64,000 bases of DNA from Bradyrhizobium ontarionense (GCF_021088345.1 NZ_CP088156.1:620001-684000), one strand, 5' to 3'. Counted from the first letter of the stretch, positions 37,122-47,079 are shown. The notes: generated from the letters alone by a model not told the origin. Numbers and translations: made by a program.

Positions 37122-37170
37122 TGTGGACGCAGTTAAGCGCACCGCCTCGCGCGGAGGGCGCGGCAGACGA

Positions 37171-38358
37171 TCAGCTCTCCGCGCTTGCCGCTCCGCCCTT
37201 GTAGATGCGGTGGTAGCGCCGGCCGAGGCTGGTCAGGACCTCATAGCCGATGGTGCCGAAATGATGCGCGAGCTCGTCGACCGTGATGCCGTCGCCGAGC
37301 AGGGTGGCGAAGTGGCCTCGGCGCGCGGCCTTGGGCGGCAGGTCGGTGACGTCGACCGCGATCAGGTCCATCGACACGCGGCCGGCGATCGGACAGCGCT
37401 GGCCGGCGATGATGACGTCGGCGCCGCGGGTGCCGTCATTGGAGCTCGCCGCGCGAAAATAGCCGTCGGCATAGCCGGTCGAGAGGATCGCGATCCTGGT
37501 CGGGCGGCGCGCGCTCCAGGTGCCGCCATAGCCGACCGTGTCGCCGCGGGCGAGGTCGCGCAGCTGCACGATGCGGGCCTTGATCTCGGCGACCGGCTGC
37601 ATCGGGTTGTCGGCCTCGGGCGTCGGGTTGACGCCGTAGAGCGCAGCGCCGGGGCGCACCATGTCGAACTGGAACGAGGCGCCGAGGAAGATGCCGGAGG
37701 ACGCCGCGAGCACCGCCGGCACGCCGCTGAAGGCGCTCGCGACCTCGCGAAACGCCCCGAGTTGGCGCGCATTCGCGGGGCTGTTGATCTGCTCGGCGGA
37801 GGCGAGATGGCTCATGACCAGCGTGATGCCGTGGTCGCCGGTCTGGATGCGCGGGATCATTCCCTGCGCGTCGATGGCCGTGAGCCCGAGCCGGTTCATG
37901 CCGGTGTCGACATGGATGGCGGCGCCGCCCTTCCAGCCGGTGCGGCGGCAGAACATGTCCCATTCGGCGAGCTCGTTGAGGTCGCCGATGACCGGGCGGC
38001 AGTTGATCGCGGCGTAGTCGTCGCCGGTGTTCTGGAAGAAGCCGTCGAGCACGTAGAGCGCGGCCGATTCGGGCAAGGCGGCGCGGGCGGCCTTGGCCTC
38101 ACTGAGCGTCGCGACGAAGAACGTCTTGCAGCCGGCGGCGGCGAGCGTGCGCGCGACCTGGGCAATGCCGCAGCCGTAGGCGTCAGCCTTGATGACCCCG
38201 GCGCATTCGGCGGGCACCGCGGTCTTTTCCAGCTTGCGCCAGTTGGCGGCGAGCGCGTCGAGATCGATGGTCAGCACGCCGGTGGCGCTGGCGGGCACCT
38301 GGCCGTCGTCAGGTGCGGGCGTGGGCGACTCGGCGGGTTTCGGTTCGGGAACGCTCAT
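37171..38358 (-). CDS. alr: Alanine racemase
   Basis: 395 residues. Converts L- to D-alanine for peptidoglycan, using PLP. The Schiff-base Lys lies in AGVIKADAYGCG near residue 59. The second catalytic residue, Tyr, lies in the C-terminal beta domain near VNPTPEADNP and GYGGTW. A Pro-rich leader of ~25 residues precedes the TIM barrel. It follows dnaB by 45 bases on the same strand and probably shares its transcript. Confidence 0.95.
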   Translation of the reverse strand: MSVPEPKPAESPTPAPDDGQVPASATGVLTIDLDALAANWRKLEKTAVPAECAGVIKADAYGCGIAQVARTLAAAGCKTFFVATLSEAKAARAALPESAALYVLDGFFQNTGDDYAAINCRPVIGDLNELAEWDMFCRRTGWKGGAAIHVDTGMNRLGLTAIDAQGMIPRIQTGDHGITLVMSHLASAEQINSPANARQLGAFREVASAFSGVPAVLAASSGIFLGASFQFDMVRPGAALYGVNPTPEADNPMQPVAEIKARIVQLRDLARGDTVGYGGTWSARRPTRIAILSTGYADGYFRAASSNDGTRGADVIIAGQRCPIAGRVSMDLIAVDVTDLPPKAARRGHFATLLGDGITVDELAHHFGTIGYEVLTSLGRRYHRIYKGGAASAES

Positions 38359-38403
38359 GAGGCGCTTTTACGCGCCGCAGCGCCGCCGTTCAACAGCACA
38401 CGG

Positions 38404-39909
<1,506 letters not shown>

Positions 39910-40296
39910 GGCAGCGTGTCTAGCAGCTTTGAAGGGGAGGGGATAAAGCGCCAGTCGCACCCGAAGCGGAAGCGAAAGCTGAGCGCTATTCACCGTCGGG
40001 TAAATCTGGTGGATGAATCTGGACTCGCCAGATGCCGCGCTTGACGCGATCTGCCGGACTCAGTGCCGGCCGCGGTGGAACGGAACCCCGGTGCAATCAC
40101 GGAGCGAGACATGCTGAACGCATGTGAGATGGAAAACGACGTGAGACGGGAAACGAAGCCGGCGTGTCTGCGAGCGCGACGATTGTTGCCAAGCCCGCCG
40201 CTGCCGGATCCTCTGCTGGCAGGTTCGCTACCGCCGGGTCCGCTACTGCCGGGTCCGCTACTGCCAGGTCCGCTACTGCCAGGTCCGCGCGGCGCG
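39910..40296. repeat. Gap with a 15-base tandem repeat
   Basis: 387 bases between dnaB and the small pilin-like ORF. From 40225 to 40284 the unit CCGCTACTGCCGGGT is repeated four times with slight change, with a weaker copy before it (from 40210). Because the unit is a multiple of three, all frames stay open and give false pentapeptide repeats. No supported gene. Confidence 0.7.
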
Positions 40297-40419
40297 TCAG
40301 ATCAGCAGCAGATAGAGCAGGGCGATCAGCGATGCGCCCACGCCGGCGGCAATCAGCGCGTAATCGGTGCTGAAGTCGGTCTTGGGTTCCAACATGGCTT
40401 GGCTGGGGCTCGGGGACAT
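40297..40419 (-). CDS. Very small membrane protein resembling a Flp-type pilin hydrophobic core
   Basis: 40 residues if started at 40419, 32 if started at the inner ATG (40395). The whole peptide is MSPSPSQAMLEPKTDF followed by STDYALIAAGVGASLIALL and YLLLI. The Y-A-L-I-A-A-G-x-x-A-S-L-I core is close to the hydrophobic segment of Flp/Fap type IVb pilins, but the usual basic leader and processing site are missing. It may be a tiny single-pass membrane protein. No clear ribosome site. A palindrome (40450-40471) lies 31 bases upstream. Confidence 0.5.
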   Translation of the reverse strand: MSPSPSQAMLEPKTDFSTDYALIAAGVGASLIALLYLLLI

Positions 40420-40914
40420 GCCGGGACACTACGGCCGGACTTTCCCGGGGTCTGTGAGCCAGTTCACAGACCGCCCGTTTGGCCTGAAGAAAATTTGAAC
40501 CGGTCCGGAACGGAGCTTTCGTCGCTCGGAGGATGCGTCCGGCCGAGCAACATTTTCGCGTCGACGATCGGTCGGGGCCGGGATCGCGCGCAGCATTCAT
40601 ATGTTCCGTCGCTGCGGGTGAGACAAAGCGATTATTCGGAAGCGACATTCAACGATGGACATCTGTGCGCTGGGACATCTGTGCGCTTTCATTCCCTCTC
40701 CGATCCGCTAAAAAGGCGGCGGCCACCGGTGCTTTCGCCGGTGTCCGGCAGGTGAGCGCCGGACGAGGTCTTTTTGGATCTTGGAGCGCCGTCGAGGGCG
40801 TGGAACGACCACCATGTCGGATGTCACGTTGGCTTGATAGCGAGTGGAAACACGGCAGCGAATGTCGGGTCAGGAACTGCGCCGTGTGGACGAAACCATA
40901 GCTGGAGAATGAGG
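40420..40914. promoter_or_regulatory. Divergent control region with a palindrome and a direct repeat
   Basis: 495 bases with no gene. GTCTGTGA-GCCAGT-TCACAGAC (40450-40471) is a good operator or hairpin for the small leftward ORF. GGACATCTGTGCGCT occurs twice, at 40657-40671 and 40673-40687 (period 16), upstream of the rightward CxxCH gene. Regulators are unknown. Confidence 0.45.
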
Positions 40915-41772
40915 ATGGTGGGCCGAGCGCTCAATTTGGCGGCGGTGGTGGCCGTGTTCTGCATGGGCTTGGCGGCCGCTGCCGTGGCGCAGGAAAATCT
41001 CGATGCGGGCAAGAGCCCCGCGCAGATCTTCAACGGGACCTGCACGGTCTGCCACAAGTCTCCGCGCGGTCTCATCAAGACGACGTCGGCGGGATCGCTG
41101 CCCGGGTTCCTGAAGCAGCACTACACGACGAGCCCCGAAATGGCCGGCGTGCTCGCCAACTACCTGATCTCCAACGGCGCTGCCGATGTCCGATCCACCG
41201 GCCATTCGGGCAAGGACGGCAAGGACGGCAAGGAGACGCGATCCGAGCGCCGGGCGCGGTCGGCCGCGACCGAGCCATCGGAGGCGCGGCCTGCCGCTGC
41301 CGATGCCGAGAGCGCCGGTCAGACCGAGCCGGGACGCCGGTCGGGCCATCACTCCCGACGCTCGGCGCGCTCTGCGCCGGCCGACGCCAAGCCCGAGGCC
41401 GGGGCGGAGGTCAAGGAGCCGGTCGCGGGGCCTGCCGACGGCGAGGGCCGCACGCCGGCAACGAAGGGCCGGCACGGCAAGCGCAAGAAGCCGGCGCAAC
41501 AGGAAGGATCCGGCCCCGAGGAGTCGCGCAGCGAGCCGACCGGCGCGACCCGGCCGGAGCAGAGCCGCGACGACAGTGCCGTTCGCCCCGAGGCGAGCAG
41601 CCGGTCCGAGCCGCCGCGGGTCGAGCCGCCGAAGTCGAGCGAGGCGGCCCCGGTGCTGCGCGCCGATCCGGTCCCGCCGGTGACACCGGCGCCGACCACG
41701 ACCCAGTCGGTGCCGCAGGCGTCCTCCAGCAGCGCGAGCGACCCTTCGGTTCCATCCTCGCCGTCGCACTGA
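40915..41772 (+). CDS. Exported CxxCH protein with long disordered tail
   Basis: 285 residues from MVGRALNL (GGAGA seven bases upstream). The signal peptide ends at AVA-QE. A compact ~65-residue domain holds one heme-c motif, CTVCH, and a possible distal Met (SPEMAGVLANYLISNG), so it is a monoheme cytochrome c-like domain. From about residue 80 onward the chain is low complexity: GKDGKDGKE, Arg/Ser/Pro/Glu-rich runs, then Pro/Ser/Thr to the end. Electron partner unknown; the tail may reach through the cell wall. Confidence 0.75.
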   Translation: MVGRALNLAAVVAVFCMGLAAAAVAQENLDAGKSPAQIFNGTCTVCHKSPRGLIKTTSAGSLPGFLKQHYTTSPEMAGVLANYLISNGAADVRSTGHSGKDGKDGKETRSERRARSAATEPSEARPAAADAESAGQTEPGRRSGHHSRRSARSAPADAKPEAGAEVKEPVAGPADGEGRTPATKGRHGKRKKPAQQEGSGPEESRSEPTGATRPEQSRDDSAVRPEASSRSEPPRVEPPKSSEAAPVLRADPVPPVTPAPTTTQSVPQASSSSASDPSVPSSPSH

Positions 41773-41780
41773 GACAACGA

Positions 41781-41807
41781 AAAGCCCGGCTCGACGAGCC
41801 GGGCTTT
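41781..41807. terminator. Perfect hairpin between convergent genes
   Basis: AAAGCCCGGCTCG-A-CGAGCCGGGCTTT: 13-base arms, one-base centre, with A-rich and T-rich ends that serve as U-tracts on both strands. It lies between the CxxCH gene and rplI and should stop transcripts from both sides. Confidence 0.85.
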
Positions 41808-41840
41808 ATAGCAAGAGAGAGAAGAGAGCAGGAGCGGTGC

Positions 41841-42431
41841 TTACTGCTCGGTCTCGCCGGCGGCGCCCTCGTCCTGGGCCTCCGGATCGAAGAACTCGCC
41901 GGCGGCGGCGATCGCTTCGGCGGCGGCGTCGCGGTCTTCCTGGCGGGTCGAGATGTCCTCGCCGCGCTTGATGCGCTCGGCCTCGTCGGCGCTGCGGGCG
42001 ACCGTCACGGTCACCGAGGTCTCGACCTCCGGGTGGATCGCGATGGTGACCTTCTGCTTGCCGATGGCCTTGATCGGCGCATCGAGCCAGACCTGCGGAC
42101 GGCCCACGGTGATGCCGTCGGCGGCGAGCGCCACGACGATGTCGCGGACCGAGACCGAACCGAACAGCTGGCCGGATTCGGAGGCCTGGCGGATGATGAT
42201 GATGTCGCGGCCGTCGATCTTCTCGGCGACCTTGGCTGCCTCGCCCTTGGCCTGGATGTTGTTGGCCTCGAGCTCGGCCTTCATGCCCTCATACTTGGCC
42301 TTGTTCTCGGCGGTGGCGCGCAGCGCCTTCTTGCGCTTCAGCAGGAAGTTGCGGGCGAACCCGTCCTTGACCTTCACGATCTCGCCCATCTGGCCGAGCT
42401 TGGCGACGCGTTCCAGCAGAATGACTTCCAT
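41841..42431 (-). CDS. rplI: 50S ribosomal protein L9
   Basis: 196 residues. The N-terminal rRNA-binding domain begins [30 protein letters not shown], the L9 signature, followed by the long connecting helix and the C-terminal domain ([33 protein letters not shown]). Compared with the usual ~150 residues there is an acidic Ala/Glu tail of ~45 residues, typical of alphaproteobacteria. Same strand as rpsR-rpsF upstream, separated by the DUF2232 gene. Confidence 0.97.
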   Translation of the reverse strand: MEVILLERVAKLGQMGEIVKVKDGFARNFLLKRKKALRATAENKAKYEGMKAELEANNIQAKGEAAKVAEKIDGRDIIIIRQASESGQLFGSVSVRDIVVALAADGITVGRPQVWLDAPIKAIGKQKVTIAIHPEVETSVTVTVARSADEAERIKRGEDISTRQEDRDAAAEAIAAAGEFFDPEAQDEGAAGETEQ

Positions 42432-42482
42432 CGATGTTCTCCTTTGATGTTCGGATATGCGGTTGGTTTGGGTTGAAGTTGA

Positions 42483-43430
42483 TCAGGGCACCGGCAGCGG
42501 CGGCGGCTGTCTCGGGCCGAAGCGGCGGCGCAGATCGAAGGCGGCGTCGGCGAGCCCCAGCACGACCATCGCCAGCACCGGCCAGACGAACAGCACGATC
42601 ACGACGTAGATCGAGCCCAGCCACAGCGCACGGCTGCGCAGCGCGAGCGTCAGGGTGTGCAGCACGGCGAATCCGGTGAGAGCGTAGGCCATCAGCAACG
42701 CGGCTGCCGCGATGACGGCGATCAGGGCGAGAAGGCCGCCGCCGAAGGCGAGGCCGATGGCGACCAGCAGCGCCACCAACGTCATCGGCGGCATCGCTAT
42801 GGCTCTCAGGTCAGGCCAGGGCCGCCGCAAGAGTCCCGAGGTCGCGGCGATCTTGCCGGCGAGCCAGAGATTGAGGCTCAGCGTGAGGGTCGCGAACATC
42901 GCCGCGCCGCCAGGCGCAATTCGGATCAGCGCGTCGACCCACCGATCCGCGTCCGGGGGCAGCGGCGAGTCGGCCGCGCTCAGCAGGCGGACCAGCGCGC
43001 GCCGCAGGGTGTCGGTGATGGTGTCGGCGTCGGTGCCGAGCGTCAGCAAGGCGGCGACAGTCGTGAGCGCCGCCAGCGCGGCGATCCACAGCAGAATGCG
43101 CCCGACGGGATACCATTCGATCGCGCCGGGCGAGGTCTCGGCAGCGGAACGGCCGAGCATGGCGAGGTGACCCAGCCACCATGCAGGCAGCGCAACGGCC
43201 ACGACGAAGGCGATGCAATAGGGGAAGCTGACGAGCACGCCGAGACCAGCCGCCGCGGCGATCCCACCGACACTGGCGTAGAGCGGTCCCCAGGCGATCG
43301 CTGCCACCATGAGCGGCAGTGGCGCCATATAGAACAGCGCCAGCGAGATCAGCGCACCCGACACGATCGAGGCGAACATGACGGCGGAGGCAAGGCCTGC
43401 CGCGAGCGCGATGAGAAGCGGTGCGATCAT
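42483..43430 (-). CDS. DUF2232 family polytopic membrane protein
   Basis: 315 residues from MIAPLLIALA; AAGGAG lies about 12 bases upstream, and an ATG at 43466 is possible. About eight hydrophobic segments, the first set (LLIALAAGLASAVMFASIV, ISLALFYMAPLPLMVAAIAWG, YASVGGIAAAAGLGVLV) matching the DUF2232/YybS-like pattern. The gene lies between rpsR and rplI as in related genomes. It resembles small-molecule or vitamin-uptake S-components in layout, but the role is unknown. Confidence 0.8.
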   Translation of the reverse strand: MIAPLLIALAAGLASAVMFASIVSGALISLALFYMAPLPLMVAAIAWGPLYASVGGIAAAAGLGVLVSFPYCIAFVVAVALPAWWLGHLAMLGRSAAETSPGAIEWYPVGRILLWIAALAALTTVAALLTLGTDADTITDTLRRALVRLLSAADSPLPPDADRWVDALIRIAPGGAAMFATLTLSLNLWLAGKIAATSGLLRRPWPDLRAIAMPPMTLVALLVAIGLAFGGGLLALIAVIAAAALLMAYALTGFAVLHTLTLALRSRALWLGSIYVVIVLFVWPVLAMVVLGLADAAFDLRRRFGPRQPPPLPVP

Positions 43431-43558
43431 CAGCTGTCCCGCTCCTTTCGAGCGGTTAGAGGCCATGGGCCCCAACCATCGGTAACCGGTCGACCCGGAA
43501 ACCTTATGAAATTGAAGGCGGACGGCCGGCGGCCCAAAGGCCGCCGACGTCCATCGTC

Positions 43559-43798
43559 TTAGCGGATGACGTAGGGCAGCAGACCGAGGAAACGCGAGCG
43601 CTTGATGGCGCGCGCGAGTTCGCGCTGCTTCTTGGCGGACACCGCCGTGATGCGGCTCGGCACGATCTTGCCGCGCTCGGACACGTAGCGCATCAAGAGC
43701 TTCGAATCCTTGTAGTCGATCTTCGGCGCGTTGGGACCGGAGAACGGGCAGGTCTTGCGGCGGCGGAAGAAGGGGCGACGTGCGGGGGCTTCAGCCAT
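43559..43798 (-). CDS. rpsR: 30S ribosomal protein S18
   Basis: 79 residues. S18 signature is plain: [20 protein letters not shown], then [21 protein letters not shown], then [21 protein letters not shown]. It binds 16S rRNA as a heterodimer with S6, encoded directly upstream with a five-base gap. The S6:S18 pair is a known autoregulator in other bacteria. Confidence 0.98.
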   Translation of the reverse strand: MAEAPARRPFFRRRKTCPFSGPNAPKIDYKDSKLLMRYVSERGKIVPSRITAVSAKKQRELARAIKRSRFLGLLPYVIR

Positions 43799-43803
43799 TG
43801 ATC

Positions 43804-44274
43804 TTACTCCTCGTCCGCAGTTTCTTCGTCACGGGGACGGCGGGGGCCGCGATCACCACGATCGCCGCGGTCGCCACGATCACCGCGGAAACCGCCGCCA
43901 TCGCGCTCGCCACGGAAGCCACCGCCGCGATCGTCGCGCTCACGGTCGCGATCGGCCTTGCGCATCATGGCCGACGGACCTTCCTCGAGTTCCTCGACGC
44001 GGACGCTCAGGTAACGGATCACGTCTTCGCTGATCCGCTCCTGGCGCTCGATCTCCGCGATCGCCGCCGACGGCGCGTCGATGTTGAGCAGCACGAAGTG
44101 CGCCTTGCGGTTCTTGTTCATGCGGTAGGTGAGGGAGCGAACGCCCCAGTTCTCAGTCTTGGTGATCTTACCGCCGAGGCCTTCGACGATACCGGTCATC
44201 TGGGCCGTCAGGTCTTCCACCTGCTGGGTGCTCGCATCCTGACGCGCGAGAAAAACATGCTCGTAAAGCGGCAT
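43804..44274 (-). CDS. rpsF: 30S ribosomal protein S6
   Basis: 156 residues from [13 protein letters not shown]; the frame opens five codons earlier but GGAAAGGA supports this start. The S6 core ([38 protein letters not shown]) takes ~100 residues. The tail is long and glycine/arginine/aspartate-rich, with [15 protein letters not shown] and four R-G-D-like repeats, as often seen in this order. The ribosome site is embedded in a perfect 11-base hairpin (see 44279-44338). Confidence 0.97.
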   Translation of the reverse strand: MPLYEHVFLARQDASTQQVEDLTAQMTGIVEGLGGKITKTENWGVRSLTYRMNKNRKAHFVLLNIDAPSAAIAEIERQERISEDVIRYLSVRVEELEEGPSAMMRKADRDRERDDRGGGFRGERDGGGFRGDRGDRGDRGDRGPRRPRDEETADEE

Positions 44275-44278
44275 GGCT

Positions 44279-44338
44279 GTCCTTTCCAAGTTGGCGCGAA
44301 CCCCGGCGTCAAGCCCTTCGAGGCCTTTTGGAAAGGAC
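44279..44338 (-). promoter_or_regulatory. Leader hairpin that sequesters the rpsF ribosome site
   Basis: On the minus strand GTCCTTTCCAA (44338-44328) pairs perfectly with TTGGAAAGGAC (44289-44279), whose GGAAAGGA is the rpsF Shine-Dalgarno, ending five bases before the ATG. The 38-base loop has further GC-rich pairing. This could switch translation of rpsF-rpsR, as S6:S18 binding leaders do in other bacteria. Confidence 0.65.
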
Positions 44339-44649
44339 TCGCAGACGTCAGCTCAGAAGGCGGGAACACGGGACGACGGACCGACTGGCCCTGCCACATC
44401 AAAATCGCCTGCAGATATCCTGGGGATATAACTCCCGGGGATCCTACAAGGTGAATTTGCTGGGACCGTCCGTTCAGCTCCCGGCTCGGGATCCACGGAT
44501 GGCGGGCTATATACCGGTTTTCGACGCCAAGGCAAGGGAAAGTGGTCGAATTGCGCCTGTCACGTGCTTGACATCACTGCCTCGGCCAGTGTCTTTCCGG
44601 CCAAAGTTACTGAATTCCAGGGATTTCGGAACATTTCAAGGAGCGGCCG
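44339..44649. other. Divergent gap between rpsF leader and fabD
   Basis: Part of the 375-base gap 44275-44649. It contains the rpsF promoter candidate, the upstream part of its leader and, near fabD, a TTGACA (44568-44573) without a good -10. No gene seen. Confidence 0.5.
44508..44536 (-). promoter_or_regulatory. Promoter candidate for the rpsF operon
   Basis: Minus strand CTTGCC (44536-44531), 17-base spacer, TATATA (44513-44508) fits the alphaproteobacterial housekeeping promoter pattern. Transcription from here gives a ~225-base leader before rpsF, containing the Shine-Dalgarno hairpin. Confidence 0.5.
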
Positions 44650-45609
44650 ATGACGGCAGCATTCACTTTTCCCGGGCAGGGGTCGCAGTCGGTCGGCATG
44701 GGCAAGGCGCTCGCGGAGGCCTTTCCAGTGGCCCGCGCCGTGTTCGAGGAGGTCGACGCCGCCCTTGGCGAGAGGCTGACGGCGATCATCTGGGACGGTC
44801 CGGCCGAAACCCTGCAGCTGACCGAGAATGCCCAGCCCGCCCTGATGGCGGTGTCCATCGCGACCCTGCGTGTGCTGGAGAGCGAGGCCGGGTTCTCCGT
44901 CCGTGGAGATGCGGCCTTCGTCGCCGGCCACTCCCTTGGGGAATACTCGGCGCTCGCCGCCGCCGGCAGCCTGACCATCGCGGACACGGCCCGGCTGCTG
45001 CGTACGCGCGGTCTGGCCATGCAGAAGGCGGTTCCGGTCGGGGTCGGGGCCATGGCTGCGCTGCTCGGGATGGACTACGACGCCGCGGTGGCGGTGGCCG
45101 AAGAGGCGGCGCAAGGCGAGGTCTGCCAGGCGGCGAACGACAATGGCGGCGGTCAGGTCGTGGTCTCCGGCAACAAGGCCGCGGTGGATCGGGCCGTTGA
45201 AATCGCCCGCGCCAAAGGCGCGAAGCGGGCGATGCTGTTGCCGGTTTCGGCCCCGTTCCATTGCAAGCTGATGCAGCCCGCTGCCGATGTGATGGCGGAG
45301 GCGCTGTCGAAGGTCACGATCAGGGCGCCGGCGTCGCCGCTGGTCTCGAACGTGCTTGCTGCGCCGATCAGCGATCCCGACGAGATTCGTCGTCGTCTGG
45401 TCGAACAGGTCACGGGGACGGTGCGCTGGCGCGAATCGATCGCCTATATGTCCGCCCAGGGGGTGACGCGGTTTTTCGAGATCGGCGCTGGCAAGGTGCT
45501 GAGCGGTCTGGTCAAGCGGATCGCAGACGGCGCGGTCGGCATCGCCGTGGCGGGGCCAGCGGATATCGCCGGTGCCAAGGATGCTTTGGCCGCGGCAAAG
45601 GCGGCGTAG
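44650..45609 (+). CDS. fabD: Malonyl-CoA:ACP transacylase
   Basis: 319 residues, AAGGAG upstream. Moves malonyl from CoA to acyl carrier protein to feed fatty-acid elongation. Signature FTFPGQGSQ at the start, nucleophile Ser in AGHSLGEYSALAAAG, substrate Arg in the following helix (LLRTRGLAMQ), and catalytic His in PVSAPFHCKLM. Followed by fabG 34 bases on, then acpP and fabF: the standard elongation cluster. Confidence 0.97.
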   Translation: MTAAFTFPGQGSQSVGMGKALAEAFPVARAVFEEVDAALGERLTAIIWDGPAETLQLTENAQPALMAVSIATLRVLESEAGFSVRGDAAFVAGHSLGEYSALAAAGSLTIADTARLLRTRGLAMQKAVPVGVGAMAALLGMDYDAAVAVAEEAAQGEVCQAANDNGGGQVVVSGNKAAVDRAVEIARAKGAKRAMLLPVSAPFHCKLMQPAADVMAEALSKVTIRAPASPLVSNVLAAPISDPDEIRRRLVEQVTGTVRWRESIAYMSAQGVTRFFEIGAGKVLSGLVKRIADGAVGIAVAGPADIAGAKDALAAAKAA

Positions 45610-45643
45610 AAGGTCGCAGGTAGCGGCATTGAGGAGAGTTTGA

Positions 45644-46381
45644 ATGTTCGATCTGAGTGGCAGGACCGCGCTGGTCACCGGTGCGACCGGCGGCATCGGG
45701 AATGCGATCGCCAAGGCGCTGCACGCCCAGGGGGCGACGGTGGCGATTTCCGGCACGCGTCGCGAGGTGCTCGAGGCACTGGCGGGCGAGCTGGGCAGCC
45801 GAGTGCACGTGCTCCCGTGCAACCTGTCCGACACTGCCGAGGTCGAGGCGCTGGTGCCGGCCGCCGAGCAGGCGCTCGGGCAGGTCGACATTCTCGTCGC
45901 CAACGCCGGAATCACGCGCGACAACCTGTTCGTGCAGCTGCGTGACGAGGACTGGGACGAGGTGATCAAGGTCAACCTGACCGCCACCTTCCGTCTGGCG
46001 CGCGCCGCCACCAAGCTGATGATGCGCAAGCGGTTTGGCCGCATCATCGCGATCACGTCGATCGTCGGCGTCACCGGCAATCCGGGACAGGGCAATTACA
46101 CGGCATCGAAGGCCGGTCTCATCGGCATGATCAAGACGCTCGGTGCGGAATACGCCAAGCGCGGCGTGACGGCCAACTGCATCGCCCCGGGCTTCATCAA
46201 GACGCCCATGACGGATGCGCTCAATGAGAAGCAGCGCGAGTCCATCCTCGCCAAGGTGCCGGCGGCGCGACTCGGCACACCCGAGGACATTGCTGCAGCT
46301 GCGGTCTATCTCGCCTCCAACGAGGCGGCCTATGTCACGGGGCAAACCATCCACGTCAATGGCGGGATGGCCATGATCTAG
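45644..46381 (+). CDS. fabG: 3-oxoacyl-[ACP] reductase
   Basis: 245 residues, GAGGAGA before the ATG. NADPH-dependent reductase of the fatty-acid cycle. Cofactor loop TGATGGIGNA, NAGITRDN, catalytic Ser in ITSIVGVTGNPGQ, and Tyr/Lys in NYTASKAG are all present. C-terminal NGGMAMI is typical. Operon with fabD upstream. Confidence 0.97.
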   Translation: MFDLSGRTALVTGATGGIGNAIAKALHAQGATVAISGTRREVLEALAGELGSRVHVLPCNLSDTAEVEALVPAAEQALGQVDILVANAGITRDNLFVQLRDEDWDEVIKVNLTATFRLARAATKLMMRKRFGRIIAITSIVGVTGNPGQGNYTASKAGLIGMIKTLGAEYAKRGVTANCIAPGFIKTPMTDALNEKQRESILAKVPAARLGTPEDIAAAAVYLASNEAAYVTGQTIHVNGGMAMI

Positions 46382-46818
46382 ACCCCGTTCGCGGTGCGGA
46401 ATGCGGCGAAAAGACGTCGCATCGGCCGCCTCGGGCGTTGTGGTCAAGAATCTGCGTATATGGTACCCGAGGCGCCCGTGGGTGGACGAAGAACGCCATT
46501 GCAGGATTTCGAAACCCTGTATATTGGCGGGGCGAGCTGCCATCGTTCGCCGGGCTTTCCGTCGGCCGGTGCCTTCTGATCCGGGTTCCTGTTCGAGAGC
46601 TCTGGATTGGAGGCGTACTGGACTGATGGAGTCTGTGGATTGGAGTTTTGTGAGTGGCCCCGTTTCCGAAGTTTTCGGACCACACCGTCCGCCAATTTCG
46701 GTAAAGGGGCGCTGCGGGGCACATCTGGTTTTGCGCGATCGCGAAGGAAGTTTAACGGCCGGGGTGACGCGGATCATCCGGGGGTCGGGTCTTAAAGGAA
46801 CAAGCACGAGGTTGAACG
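46382..46818. promoter_or_regulatory. Long gap before acpP with weak promoter candidate
   Basis: 437 bases with no supported gene. TTGCAG (46499-46504), 15-base spacer, TATATT (46520-46525) could drive acpP separately from fabG, giving a long leader. A short direct repeat, CTGGATTGGAG / GTGGATTGGAG, lies near 46602-46643. All weak. Confidence 0.35.
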
Positions 46819-47058
46819 ATGAGTGAGATTGGCGAGCGGGTTAAGAAGATCGTGGTCGAACACCTTGGTGTTGAGCCCGAGAAAGTGGTCGACAACGCAA
46901 GCTTCATTGACGACCTCGGCGCTGACAGCCTCGACACGGTCGAGCTCGTGATGGCCTTCGAGGAAGAGTTCGGCTGCGAGATTCCGGACGACGCCGCGGA
47001 GACGATTCTGACCGTGGGCGACGCCACCAAGTTTCTAGAGAAGAACGCCAAGAGCTGA
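46819..47058 (+). CDS. acpP: Acyl carrier protein
   Basis: 79 residues, highly acidic, all helical. The phosphopantetheine site is Ser37 in [20 protein letters not shown], fully conserved. It starts [22 protein letters not shown] carries the growing acyl chain for the neighbouring fab enzymes. A strong hairpin follows, so it may be made as a short abundant transcript. Confidence 0.98.
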   Translation: MSEIGERVKKIVVEHLGVEPEKVVDNASFIDDLGADSLDTVELVMAFEEEFGCEIPDDAAETILTVGDATKFLEKNAKS

Positions 47059-47079
47059 CGCTCAGGCATGAGTTGCCCC

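Noticed and set aside
40063..40755. Rightward open frame with PGPLL repeats
   Set aside because: The repeats come from a 15-base tandem repeat in non-coding DNA; flanking residues have no protein-like pattern.
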